A DNA stretch of 64,000 nucleotides from Methylobacterium nonmethylotrophicum (GCF_004745635.1 NZ_SRLB01000019.1:62001-126000), one strand, 5' to 3'. Positions 9,022-17,587 are shown, counted from the stretch's first letter. The notes: generated by a model from the letters alone, not told the origin. Numbers and translations: made by a program.

Positions 9022-9972
9022 GTGGCGGCGAGGCAGGAGAACGGGCTCGACCTCGTGCTGGCCCAGCCCAGGGGGTTCTGCGCCGGCGTGGTGCGGGCGG
9101 TGGACATCGTCGAGCGCGTTCTCGCCCGGGGCGACGGCCCGGTCTACGTGCGCCACGAGATCGTCCATAACGGCCGCGTCGTCGCCGACCTGCGCGCCAA
9201 GGGCGCCCGCTTCGTCGAGAGCCTGGACGAGGTGCCGGACGGCGCCACCACGATCTTCTCGGCCCACGGCGTGTCGCGGGCGGTGGAGGCGGAGGCCGCG
9301 CGCCGGGGCCTGCCCGTCGTCGACGCCACCTGCCCGCTCGTCGCCAAGGTGCACGGGCAGGGGAGGCGCTACGCCGCGCAGGGCCGCACCGTGATCCTGG
9401 TGGGGCATCGCGGCCATGCCGAGGTCGAGGGGACGCTCGGGCAGATCGACGGCGAGGTCCATCTCGTCGGCAGCGTCGCGGAGGCCGAAGCGCTCGACCT
9501 GCCCGCCGACACGAAGCTCGCCTATGTCACCCAGACCACGCTCAGCGTCGACGACACCCGGGCGATCATCGCGGTTTTGCGCCGTCGCTTCCCCGACCTC
9601 GCCGGCCCCGAGACGCGGGACATCTGCTACGCGACCCAGAACCGCCAGGCCGCCGTGCGGGCGCTGGCGGCAATCGCCGACCTGATTCTGGTGGTGGGGG
9701 CGCGCAACTCCTCGAACTGCAACCGCCTGCGGGAGATCGCCGCCGAGGCGGGCCGGCCGAGCCACCTCGTCGAGGGGGCGGGGGACCTCGCGGGGATCGA
9801 CCTGTCGGGGGTGCGGACCCTCGGCCTCACCGCCGGCGCCTCGACCCCGGAGGTGGTGATCGCCGAGGTGATTGCTGCGCTGCAGCGTCGCACCCCCCTG
9901 ACGATTTCGACCCTTCCGGGCATTGTCGAGGGCGTGAGCTTCCCGCTCCCGTCGAGTTTGGGCCACACTTAG
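9022..9972 (+). CDS. ispH: 4-hydroxy-3-methylbut-2-enyl diphosphate reductase (IspH/LytB)
   Basis: The product is 316 residues from GTG 9022 with GAGAGGG just upstream; longer in-frame starts would add an Arg-rich, unconserved extension. The three iron-sulfur cysteines are at 20 (PRGFCAGVVRA), 104 (DATCPLV) and 202 (DICYATQNRQ). IFSAHGVS and VVGARNSSNCNRL are also family signatures. IspH makes IPP and DMAPP, the last step of the MEP pathway, and therefore feeds squalene and hopanoid synthesis. Its place directly upstream of hpnH on the same strand fits that supply role. The gap to hpnH is about 100 bases, so they may or may not share a transcript. Confidence 0.96.
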   Translation: MAARQENGLDLVLAQPRGFCAGVVRAVDIVERVLARGDGPVYVRHEIVHNGRVVADLRAKGARFVESLDEVPDGATTIFSAHGVSRAVEAEAARRGLPVVDATCPLVAKVHGQGRRYAAQGRTVILVGHRGHAEVEGTLGQIDGEVHLVGSVAEAEALDLPADTKLAYVTQTTLSVDDTRAIIAVLRRRFPDLAGPETRDICYATQNRQAAVRALAAIADLILVVGARNSSNCNRLREIAAEAGRPSHLVEGAGDLAGIDLSGVRTLGLTAGASTPEVVIAEVIAALQRRTPLTISTLPGIVEGVSFPLPSSLGHT

Positions 9973-10072
9973 ACCGTTTCGAACCTAGCTTGCTGGAAAT
10001 CCGCCACTTTTTCGGCTAATCAGCGCGCTTGGCACAGCGTACAACGAACCACGACACGAAGGAGCCTTGGTC

Positions 10073-11227
10073 TTGGGCATTCCTCTACGGTACGTCGCGA
10101 AGATCGGCGGCTACATTCTCAAGCAGCACCTCACCGGTCGCAAGCGGTACCCGCTGGTGATGATGATGGAGCCTCTGTTCCGGTGCAATCTCGCCTGCGC
10201 GGGCTGCGGCAAGATCGACTATCCGGACGAGATCCTCAACAAGCGCCTGCCGGTCGACGAAGCACTCGAGTCGGTCCGCGAGTGCGGTGCACCCGTCGTG
10301 GTCATCGCCGGCGGCGAGCCGCTGCTGCACAAGGACCTGCCGCAGATCGTCGAGGGCATCATCGCGCAGAAGAAGTTCGCGATCGTCTGCACCAACGCTC
10401 TGCTGCTCGAGAAGAAGATCGCGCAGTACAAGCCCAGCCCGTACTTCACCTGGTCGATCCATCTCGACGGCGACAAGGAGATGCACGACCAGTCGGTGTG
10501 CCAGCGCGGCGTCTACGACAAGGCGGTGGCGGCGATCCGGAAGGCCAAGGAGATGGGCTTCCGGGTCACGATCAACTGCACCTTCTTCAACAACTCCTCG
10601 GCCGACAAGATCGCCGACTTCTTCGACAGCGTGACCCGGATGGGCATCGACGGCATCACCGTCTCCCCCGGCTACGCCTACGAGCGCGCGCCCGACCAGC
10701 AGCACTTCCTCAACCGCCGGGCCACCAAGGACCTGTTCCGCGGCGTGTTCCGCCTCGGCAAGGAGAAGGGCCGCGAGAAGTGGACCTTCCAGCAGTCGGG
10801 CCTGTTCCTGGACTTCCTGGCCGGCAACCAGACCTACCACTGCACCCCGTGGGGCAACCCGACCCGGACGGTCTTCGGCTGGCAGAAGCCGTGCTACCTG
10901 CTCGGCGAGGGCTACGCCAAGACCTTCAAGGAGCTGATGGAGACCACGGACTGGGACGCCTACGGAACCGGCAACTACGAGAAGTGCGCCGACTGCATGG
11001 TGCATTCGGGCTACGAGGCCTCCTCGGTGGTCGATTCGGTGAAGAAGCCCTGGAAGCCGCTCGTCTACGCGATGCGCGGGATCAAGACCGAGGGCGAGAT
11101 GGCTCCCGAGATCTCCCTCGAGAACCAGCGCCCGGCCGAGTTCGTGTTCTCACGCAACGTCGCGCAGAAGCTCTCCGAGATCCGGGACGCCAAGGCCGAC
11201 GCCAAGAAGCGCGCGACAGCGGCCTAG
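10073..11227 (+). CDS. hpnH: HpnH, radical SAM adenosyl-hopane synthase
   Basis: I chose TTG 10073 because GGAG at 10061-10064 lies 8 bases upstream; the alternative TTG at 10067 is only 2 bases from it. The product is 384 residues. The radical SAM cysteines are C38, C42 and C45 (FRCNLACAGCGKID), and GGEPLLHKDLP and WSIHLDGDKEMHD are further family motifs. C-terminal cysteines (YEKCADCMVHSGYEAS) belong to the HpnH C-terminal region. HpnH joins the 5'-deoxyadenosyl group of SAM to diploptene to give adenosylhopane, the first step of side-chain building. The 3' end overlaps hpnG on the other strand by 78 bases. Confidence 0.96.
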   Translation: MGIPLRYVAKIGGYILKQHLTGRKRYPLVMMMEPLFRCNLACAGCGKIDYPDEILNKRLPVDEALESVRECGAPVVVIAGGEPLLHKDLPQIVEGIIAQKKFAIVCTNALLLEKKIAQYKPSPYFTWSIHLDGDKEMHDQSVCQRGVYDKAVAAIRKAKEMGFRVTINCTFFNNSSADKIADFFDSVTRMGIDGITVSPGYAYERAPDQQHFLNRRATKDLFRGVFRLGKEKGREKWTFQQSGLFLDFLAGNQTYHCTPWGNPTRTVFGWQKPCYLLGEGYAKTFKELMETTDWDAYGTGNYEKCADCMVHSGYEASSVVDSVKKPWKPLVYAMRGIKTEGEMAPEISLENQRPAEFVFSRNVAQKLSEIRDAKADAKKRATAA

Positions 11228-11890
11228 GGACTCGAAGGCCGCCGACGAGTCGCGGGCGAGGCGCACGAGCCCGCCCAACGTGGCGGAGCGGCGCGCCAGC
11301 GCCGCCAGGACGGCGAGGAGATCGGGCTCGCCGTCCGGCTTGAGGGCCTTGGCGATCGCCGCCGGCAGGGCGCGGTCGGCGGGGTCGCACACCACCCGCA
11401 CGGCGCAGAACGGCAGGCCGTGCGCCTCCGCGAAGGCGGCCGCGACGTGGGATTCCATGTCGACCGCCGCGGCGCCGGTCTCGGCCCGCAGGACGGCCTT
11501 GGCGTGCGGCGACAGCACCGCCGCCTCCACCCCGACGAGATCGGCCTGGACCACCCGCGCCGGCGCGTCCGCCAGCCGGCGGGCGAGCGCCGCCACAACG
11601 TCGCCATGCGCCGGGTGCCGCACCCCGCCCGCGCTCACCCCCGTCGCCACCACGACGTCCCCCGGTGCCAGGTCTGGATCGAGCCCGCCGGCGATGCCGA
11701 TGCTCATCACCGCCCGGCAGCCCGGGCCCCTGCGCCCCATCAGCAGGTCCCGCAGCCGCTCCGGGTTGCCGCCGGCCCCCACCGTCGCGACGCCGGGTCC
11801 CGCGGCGAGCCGCGCCTCGCGGGCCAGGCCGGTCACGGCCAGGACGGGATGCGGCCCGTTCGGGCCGGTGGTGTCCTCGACGACGATCAT
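11150..11890 (-). CDS. hpnG: HpnG, purine-nucleoside phosphorylase-like hopanoid enzyme
   Basis: The product is 246 residues from the ATG at 11890; a later in-frame start near VTGLAREAR is possible and would be closer to typical family length. Motifs are the glycine-rich GIAGGLDPDLAPGDVVVATG of the nucleosidase/phosphorylase fold and AAVDMESHVAAAFA, where the Glu contacts the ribose. HpnG removes adenine from adenosylhopane to give ribosylhopane, directly following HpnH. The gene is convergent with hpnH and their 3' ends overlap by 78 bases, so the C-terminal 25 residues of each share DNA. The C-terminal tail past LVRLARDSSAAFE is not conserved in pattern. Confidence 0.92.
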   Translation of the reverse strand: MIVVEDTTGPNGPHPVLAVTGLAREARLAAGPGVATVGAGGNPERLRDLLMGRRGPGCRAVMSIGIAGGLDPDLAPGDVVVATGVSAGGVRHPAHGDVVAALARRLADAPARVVQADLVGVEAAVLSPHAKAVLRAETGAAAVDMESHVAAAFAEAHGLPFCAVRVVCDPADRALPAAIAKALKPDGEPDLLAVLAALARRSATLGGLVRLARDSSAAFESLGRCRALLGVGLGVPDLGELLRDVA

Positions 11891-12427
11891 GCGGGAGCTG
11901 TCTCGGTGGCTTGAGGCGATACGCGCGTGCATCCCTCATACCAGAGCGGGTGCGGCGGTCCTGTGGCGTCGGTGACACGGGCGAATGCGCGCAGCGCACC
12001 GACGCCTGGGTCATGGAACGGCTGATCACGTCGGCGCCCCGCCAGGCCGGATCGAGAGAGCACGACCCGGAGAGGGGATGTCACCGGCTCCGACCCGATC
12101 AGACTGCGAAATGATAAGACACCTGGCTCGAGCCTCGAAGACAGACAGCGACGAGGATCTATTCAACGAAACTGGTGTCTTGCCCTGCAATTTATAAAAA
12201 TTAAAAGTTGTAAAGATTTTCTCTCGTATCTATCGCATTTTAATCCTGAGGTAAAATCCGATAATATCTCGATATGACACACAAACTTGCATTTTTCTGT
12301 AAATGTATAATGGTATTGTCTCATATTGATCTTAGTCGCCATTGGCGAGGCCATTGAGATTTTTTCTTGATTCAGGCTTGATTTGAAATACAATCGCGAT
12401 AATCAAAAGATCTAAGGGGAGAACTCT
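11891..12427. other. AT-rich intergenic region upstream of the subtilase gene
   Basis: This is 537 bases without a convincing gene. Bases 12,170-12,420 are markedly AT-rich against a background above 70 percent GC, which suggests foreign DNA. A 76-codon frame on the - strand (12163-12393) has no family features. Confidence 0.55.
12282..12311 (+). promoter_or_regulatory. Candidate sigma-70 promoter for the subtilase gene
   Basis: A perfect TATAAT lies at 12306-12311. The best -35 at 18-base spacing is a poor CAAACT (12282-12287), while TTGCAT at 12287 is too close. TATAAT is uncommon in this GC background but easier to meet by chance in AT-rich DNA. Confidence 0.3.
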
Positions 12428-13864
12428 ATGGCAGTGTCCGGCGGCCCGGCCAAGCCTCCCGGCCGGCGCGTGCGCCTGAGCGCACCACCTCCAACGATCC
12501 CGGATCCTCCACCAGTTCGCCCCGAGCCGACCGGTTCGGCGGCGGGGCCGAGAACGACCGGCCGCACCATCGTCATCTTCAAGACGGAGACGCCGAAGAC
12601 CGAGATCAGGTCGACCCTGAACAGGCTCGCTGGGATCAATGAACTGGTCACCAGCGCGGATGCCGGCGGCAATGCGGCAGCCCTGGCGGCGCTTGACGAC
12701 GCGAAGGCGGTTCATTTCGAGCGGCTCGGCATCGCGATCCTCGACAAGCAGGATGCCCTTCCGGGGCTGATGGCCGCCGCTGCGGGTGCCGGCGGCCCGA
12801 TCATGACCGTCGAGCCGGAATACATCGCGCATCTGTGCTCGCAGGGCGGCCTCAGTCGGGATTACCTGAAAGGATTCCGGGACGCGGCCGCACGGCTGTA
12901 CGACGAGGCCGGCAACGGCGACGCCGCACCCGCGGCGTCCGCGGCTCCGGCCGGTCCTCTCGCCTTCGCCGATACGGCACAATTCACCTGGGGCCTTCAA
13001 GCCACGGGCGCGAGCGTCTCGCGCTTCACCGGGCGGGGCGCCAAGGTCGCCATCCTAGACACCGGCGTGGATCTGCAGCACCGGGATTTCCTGGGCCGCC
13101 TCAACAACAACAGCTCGTTCGTCGAGAATGTCGAGACGGTGCAGGACATCCACGGCCACGGCACCCATTGCGTCGGCACCGCCTGCGGCTCCGCACGGCC
13201 GGCGACCGGGGTGCGCCGTTACGGCGTCGCCCCGGATGCGCAGATCTACGTCGCCAAAGTCTTCAACGATGCGCCGCGGCCGGAAGCCTTGACGGCCGAC
13301 GTGATCGCAGCGCTGGAATGGGCCGTGGAGAACGGGTGCCACGTCGCGTCGCTGTCCCTGGGCGTCGCGATCGACCAGGAGATCGAGCAATACAGGGAAC
13401 CCATACGACGGGCCCTGCTGGCGGGCACCCTGGTGATCGCGGCGGCCGGCAACAACGCCAACCGGCCGGGCCTGCCCGGATTCGACTCGCGCTACCCGGC
13501 CACGAACGGCTTCGTGGAGGCGCCGGCTAACGCGTCCGACGCCATGGCCGTGGCGGCGGTCGACGCCCAGCTCCGCCTGGCGGCCTTCTCGTCGCGCAGC
13601 AGCCGCGTCACCGGAGCCGGGGGCATCGTGAACGTCGCGGCGCCTGGTGTGAATGTATTCTCCAGCGTGCCGACCGCCCTCGGAACGCATGCTGCCTTAG
13701 ACGGGACGAGCATGGCCACACCGCATGTCGCAGGCATCGCGGCGCTCTGGCACCGGGCCACCGGCCTGACGGGGGCGGCGCTCTGGGCGAAGGTCGTCCA
13801 GAGTGTTCGACCGCTCGACATCGCCTCGGCCGATGTCGGCTCCGGACTCGTGCAGGCGCCGTAA
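12428..13864 (+). CDS. S8 subtilisin-like serine protease
   Basis: The product is 478 residues with AGGGGAGAA before the ATG. The catalytic triad is D211 (VAILDTGVDLQHRDF), H244 (IHGHGTHCVGT) and S428 (DGTSMATPHVAG), with the oxyanion Asn in AAAGNNANRPG, so it should be active. There is no signal peptide: the first 40 residues are Pro/Arg-rich. Residues about 45-135 look like an I9-type propeptide, and a short Ala-rich linker precedes the catalytic domain. The protein is therefore likely cytosolic or exported by an unrecognised route. A small I9-like gene follows convergently 16 bases away. AT-rich upstream DNA and somewhat relaxed codon use suggest acquisition. Confidence 0.92.
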   Translation: MAVSGGPAKPPGRRVRLSAPPPTIPDPPPVRPEPTGSAAGPRTTGRTIVIFKTETPKTEIRSTLNRLAGINELVTSADAGGNAAALAALDDAKAVHFERLGIAILDKQDALPGLMAAAAGAGGPIMTVEPEYIAHLCSQGGLSRDYLKGFRDAAARLYDEAGNGDAAPAASAAPAGPLAFADTAQFTWGLQATGASVSRFTGRGAKVAILDTGVDLQHRDFLGRLNNNSSFVENVETVQDIHGHGTHCVGTACGSARPATGVRRYGVAPDAQIYVAKVFNDAPRPEALTADVIAALEWAVENGCHVASLSLGVAIDQEIEQYREPIRRALLAGTLVIAAAGNNANRPGLPGFDSRYPATNGFVEAPANASDAMAVAAVDAQLRLAAFSSRSSRVTGAGGIVNVAAPGVNVFSSVPTALGTHAALDGTSMATPHVAGIAALWHRATGLTGAALWAKVVQSVRPLDIASADVGSGLVQAP

Positions 13865-13880
13865 CGACGGCGTCCGCATG

Positions 13881-14117
13881 TCAGGTGAGGCGCGACCCGG
13901 ACGGAGGAAGCCGGGCCGCCGTCTCCTCCGCCACGCTCGTCACCCCTTGGACCGAAGCGAGCGCAGCGGTCTCGGTGGAATCGAACCGTCCGGAGATGAT
14001 GCCAGTCAGGGGAAGGACCCGCTCTACGGCCATGCCCTTGTCGGCGAGGCGTGCGGCCACATCCCGGATTTTCGGGAGCGCCTCGTCCGACACGGTGACG
14101 ATGATCGACCTGACCAT
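13881..14117 (-). CDS. Small stand-alone I9-like protease inhibitor
   Basis: The product is 78 residues. It starts with a strand (MVRSIIVTVSDEAL), then a helix (IRDVAARLADKGM), then VERVLPLTGIISGRFDS and SVQGVTSVAEE. This is the beta-alpha-beta-beta-alpha-beta layout of the inhibitor_I9/subtilisin propeptide fold, in which the VxSVEED-like end packs against the protease. It has no protease domain attached and no signal peptide. The gene is convergent with the S8 protease gene, 16 bases apart, so an inhibitor or chaperone role for that protease is the natural inference. The ribosome site is weak (GAGAG). The fold is judged by eye and needs a profile search. Confidence 0.6.
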   Translation of the reverse strand: MVRSIIVTVSDEALPKIRDVAARLADKGMAVERVLPLTGIISGRFDSTETAALASVQGVTSVAEETAARLPPSGSRLT

Positions 14118-14406
14118 GCGCGGGCTCTCGGCTGTGCTGCGGCAGCGGCGACCTCACCGTGAGGCACTGCTTCTGCGACAAGTCGCGGGTGCCGACTATG
14201 ATCCCGTCGAAGCGAGAAATAAAGCCGTGCACCGGACGCTGCGCGAGGACATGCTCCGTTGCGTCCTCCTCCTTCACCGCTCTGGAGCCGCGGCCTGTCG
14301 TGGTCCCCTGTCGCGAGCCATGCGGGCGCTGCTCCACGGCGCGCACCGGCGCGCCTCTCGCCGGAATGCCGAGACCGGTCGATGCCGGCAGTCCTGAGAA
14401 GACGGC

Positions 14407-15639
14407 TCAGGCCCCCGTGAGCGCCTCCGGACCCGTCAGCGGCAGGGCCGCCGCCTCGTCGAGCGGCATCGGCCGGCCGGTCAGGAAGCCCTGGACGCGC
14501 GTCACGCCGATCCCCTGCAGCACCGCGTACTCGGCTTCGGTCTCGACGCCCTCGGCGACGATCTCGCAACCGATGCGGCGGCCGTAGCCCGTGAGCGCCT
14601 CGGTCAGGGCCCGGCGGGCGGAATCGGCGTCGATGTTCCGGATCAGGCTCATGTCGAGCTTGATGAACTCGGGCGCCAGGTCGAGGACGTGACGGAGCGT
14701 CGCGTGGCCGGCCCCGACATCGTCGATCGCGAGCCCGAGGCCCTGGCTGCGGAACGGTCCCAGCACCTCCCGCAGGCGCGCGTAGGACGCGACCGCCGCG
14801 TGCTCGGTGAGCTCGACGACCAGCCGGTCGAACGGGACGCCCGAAAGGATCCCGGCGAGCCCGGGCGAGGCGAGGGCGGCCGGCGACAGGTTGACCGACA
14901 GCTTGACCCGGGGCGGCAGGTCGGGGAGTGCGGCCAGGGCCTTCCGGAGCGCGAGGAACTCGAGCGCTTCGCCGAGGCCGACCTCGGCGGCGTCCGAGAA
15001 CCAGGCATCGGGGCTCCGCCCCAGGGCGGGCTCGAAGCGCGCCAGGGCCTCGAAGGCGGCGAGGCTCCCGTCGGCGGTGCGGTAGATCGGCTGGAACACC
15101 AGCGCGAGGGCCTCGGCGTCGATCGTCCCGGCGATGCGCCGGCGCTTCGCGGCCCGCTCGCGCGCCGCGTCGCCGTCCTTCTGCAGGATCGAATCGATCA
15201 TGTCCGCACACAGGCGCAGGACGCCGAGATCCCGGGTCGTGAGGCTGCGATCCGGCGTGTAGCTGAAGCAGCACACCGTCCCGTAGGGCTCGCCGTCGCC
15301 GTGCCGGAGCGGAACGCTCAGATGAGCCCCGACCGGCAGGTCGCGGGTGACCGGCATCTGCGCGGCGACCGGATTCTCGGACGCGTCGTGCATCAGCCCG
15401 GGCATCAGGCCCTTGGCCACGTAGTAGCAGAAGCTCTGCTCCAGCGGCGCATGCGCGCCCACCACCACGGGGTTGTGCGGCGAATCGGTATCCGAGACGC
15501 GAAAGACACGGTCGCCCGCGACGAACTCCGAGATGAAGCCGACATCCATCGCCAGATGCCGGCGGACGGCGCGAAGGACCGACAGGATCTGGTCGCTGAC
15601 GCTTCCGGACTGGTCGCCAAACACTGAGCGCAGAGGCAT
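14407..15639 (-). CDS. GAF-EAL domain cyclic-di-GMP phosphodiesterase
   Basis: The product is 410 residues. Residues about 10-155 form a GAF-like sensor (VGFISEFVAGDRVF, LEQSFCYYVAKGLMPGLMHD, LSVPLRHGDGEPYG). Residues about 170-400 form an EAL domain: FEALARF carries the EAL motif, LSVNLSP the Asn metal ligand, VVELTEH a metal Glu, AIDDVGAGHA the DDFGTG-like loop, and IKLDMSLIR and VAEGVE the Lys and Glu of the active site. Key residues are kept, so c-di-GMP hydrolysis to pGpG in the cytoplasm is likely, controlled by whatever the GAF domain senses. There is no GGDEF domain. It is transcribed alone. Confidence 0.9.
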   Translation of the reverse strand: MPLRSVFGDQSGSVSDQILSVLRAVRRHLAMDVGFISEFVAGDRVFRVSDTDSPHNPVVVGAHAPLEQSFCYYVAKGLMPGLMHDASENPVAAQMPVTRDLPVGAHLSVPLRHGDGEPYGTVCCFSYTPDRSLTTRDLGVLRLCADMIDSILQKDGDAARERAAKRRRIAGTIDAEALALVFQPIYRTADGSLAAFEALARFEPALGRSPDAWFSDAAEVGLGEALEFLALRKALAALPDLPPRVKLSVNLSPAALASPGLAGILSGVPFDRLVVELTEHAAVASYARLREVLGPFRSQGLGLAIDDVGAGHATLRHVLDLAPEFIKLDMSLIRNIDADSARRALTEALTGYGRRIGCEIVAEGVETEAEYAVLQGIGVTRVQGFLTGRPMPLDEAAALPLTGPEALTGA

Positions 15640-16124
15640 CGTTCAACCCGACCTAGCGATGGGCACCGTTTCGTCATTCCGGATGAGGAATTTACTCTTG
15701 ACAGCGTGCCACGGATGCTGAGAAATTACTCTTATTTTTACGTATTATCCGACTTCATGCGAGCATCAGGAATGCATTGACCAGGGCGCCGGCATCTCCG
15801 CCCGGGCCTTGATCGCCAGGGCATCACAGCAATCTGGCAGTCCAGCCGGGCGACGGCCCTGCGCAGAAACAACTCCCGCAGTCGAGCAATACAACTTCAG
15901 GTCTTTGCACGCTGAATGGCGGGCTAGATCCTCAGGGTCAGGACGGACCGCTCTACCGAGTATTGACTTCCGCCCGACATGCATGTTGCGCCACCAGCAT
16001 AGATTTGACATGATTACCTGGCGAGCTACGGCCAGTCGGCCCAACCAGAGAAGCCACCATGCTCGGTCCGGATACCCACACGAGTCAGCGCTGTCCAGAC
16101 ATCCGAGAGTCCGAAGGCCTGAGC
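15640..16124. other. Intergenic region with two 9-base direct repeats
   Basis: These 485 bases contain an AT-rich patch at 15,690-15,760 upstream of the leftward EAL gene. Near-identical repeats TTTACTCTT (15691-15699) and ATTACTCTT (15725-15733) could be regulator half-sites. A TTGACA at 15698 has no good -10 partner. I see no gene here. Confidence 0.35.
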
Positions 16125-16460
16125 ATGGCGCCGGAACCGCTCCGAGCACTCCTCGACAAGCTCGAGCGCGCCGCGGTCGACTTGGCGGAAGGGGTGAACA
16201 CGCGCGAGACGATGCACGCGCTGCGCAGCGCCCTGTCCGACATCTGCGCATTGACGGAGACCAATCCGAAAGTGCTGCGCGCCGTGCGGCGGGTCGCGGT
16301 CGCGGGCGAGCGTCTGGCGGAGATGGCTGCCCTGCCGCCGCGCTCGCGGACGGAGATCGCGGCCCGCAGCGCCGTCGCCCGCGCCCTCGCGAGCCTGACC
16401 GCGGCCCTGGTCGACACGCGCCCGAGCCGGATCGCCGTGAGCCTCGGCCGGGGCTGGTAG
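16125..16460 (+). CDS. Small Ala/Arg-rich helical protein of unknown function
   Basis: I do not recognise this gene. From ATG 16125, with GAAGG upstream, it encodes 111 residues, almost all predicted helix, with alternating charged and Ala/Leu residues (ERAAVDLAEGVNTRETMHAL, RAVRRVAVAGERLAEMAAL) and a basic C-terminus. There is no signal peptide or membrane segment. An in-frame ATG at 16059 would give 133 residues. It lies alone between the EAL gene and a broken glycosyltransferase gene. Codon use (strong GC at third positions) supports it being real. Confidence 0.5.
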   Translation: MAPEPLRALLDKLERAAVDLAEGVNTRETMHALRSALSDICALTETNPKVLRAVRRVAVAGERLAEMAALPPRSRTEIAARSAVARALASLTAALVDTRPSRIAVSLGRGW

Positions 16461-16599
16461 CCGAGCGCGGCCCGCAGGCCCGGCCGAACGCCGGCACGGG
16501 AGGGAGACCATTCCTTGTGAAAGTCCCGGTTGAGCGTGAACGGTAGGAAAGGTCCGCCGGTCGCGGCTCCTTCGTCACCCCAGGCCCGGGCAGGCCATC

Positions 16600-17076
16600 A
16601 TGCAGCGCGGCTCCGAGGACAACCGCAACCGGGCGCTCGCCGTCCTCGCGGGGCTCTGCGCCCTCGCGCTCCTCGGCCTCCCGACCGGGCGGGGCGCCTG
16701 GCGCGATCCCGTCCTCAACGCGCGCGGTGCGCTGGCCGACGCCTTCCTGCACGGGCGGCTGTGGATCGAACGCTGCCCGGAGATCGATTGCGCCCTGTTC
16801 CAGGGCCGGCCCTCCGTGATCTTCCCGCCGCTGCCGGCGCTCGTGGCTCTGCCCGTCATCGCCGTGTTCGGGTTTCCGGGCTTCGAGGGCTTCGTGCTGC
16901 TGGCAATCCTCGCGGGCGTGAGCCTGTGGGCCTGGCACCGCATCTTCCGGGCACTCGACGCCGAGGATGCCGACGCGCTCTGGCCCATCGCGACGATCGC
17001 CTTCGCGCGCCCGTAGTTCCAGGTCACCCTGCGCTCGGAGGGGGTGTGGTCCTACGCCCAGTCGGTCCCAGCATGA
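16600..17076 (+). pseudogene. Truncated GT39/ArnT-like membrane glycosyltransferase, in-frame stop
   Basis: The first 138 residues have the start of a polyprenyl-phosphate-sugar glycosyltransferase: an N-terminal helix (ALAVLAGLCALALLG), a periplasmic stretch with RPSVIFPPLPALVALP and a second and third helix. A TAG at 17014-17016 interrupts it, yet the same frame continues with FQVTLRSEGVWSYAQSV, which matches what this family has after that point. Homology then ends at a TGA at 17074. Members of the family are about 400-550 residues, so most of the gene is missing. It abuts a second broken gene on the other strand. Confidence 0.7.
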
Positions 17077-17220
17077 GGAACAGCATCAGGACGTCGCGGC
17101 GCAGGATCGCCGCCACGTCCTCGACGAGGAGGTCGGTGCGCCGCAGCGTGCCGTCGAGGTCGACCACGAGGGGCGCCAGCGGGCCCTCGTCCCGCCCCGG
17201 GATCGCCGCGATGTCGGGCC
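17070..17220 (-). pseudogene. Fragment of HAD domain from a UbiA-HAD-type gene
   Basis: Reading the - strand from about 17,220 to 17,070 gives PLAPLVVDLDGTLRRTDLL followed by VEDVAAILRRDVLMLFLML. The DLDGTLRRTDLLVE motif is the HAD phosphatase signature found at the N-terminus of HAD-UbiA prenyltransferase fusions. The frame breaks off where the glycosyltransferase remnant begins and has no downstream body, and upstream it runs into a different frame. Only about 50 codons survive. The two remnants meeting tail to tail suggest a deletion or inversion joint. Confidence 0.6.
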
Positions 17221-17372
17221 CGGGCCCTGGACGGCCCGCCGGGGCCGGGCTTGCCGCCGGAGAACTCGTCAGGGAAGGGACGTGCCAGGAAGGGACTTGC
17301 CAAGGACACCGTTCCGGCCCGCGATTCGGTGATCTCGGCCCAGGCTATGACGGCGTAGGGGCTGCCAGTCTC

Positions 17373-17457
17373 TAAGTGCACCTCACACAACTCCCGCTGC
17401 GCCGAGGCCGCCACACCGAGCAAGGCCGGCGATCGGGAGTTCTGTGAGAGACACTTA
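17373..17457. repeat. 85-base inverted-repeat element (MITE-like or hairpin)
   Basis: The left arm (17373-17396) begins TAAGTGCACCTCAC and the right arm (17434-17457) ends GTGAGAGACACTTA. The 24-base arms match at 20 of 24 positions and enclose 37 bases. TAAGTG...CACTTA ends and the position beside two broken genes suggest the remains of a small non-autonomous insertion element. A terminator-like RNA hairpin is the alternative. No transposase is nearby. Confidence 0.5.
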
Positions 17458-17587
17458 ATCGGGCCCGAAGTGAGCGTTCCGTCGCGCATCAGGATGATCG
17501 CCGGGTGACGCGGCCGGCGGAATTTCGCCGATCCCCGGCAAGACTTCGTTCATCAAGACTCTGTTCATCATGCCGGGGACGGCTTCG

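Noticed and set aside
12163..12393. 76-codon open frame on the - strand in the AT-rich patch
   Set aside because: No ribosome site, no conserved motif and composition like non-coding DNA; it overlaps the promoter region of the protease gene.
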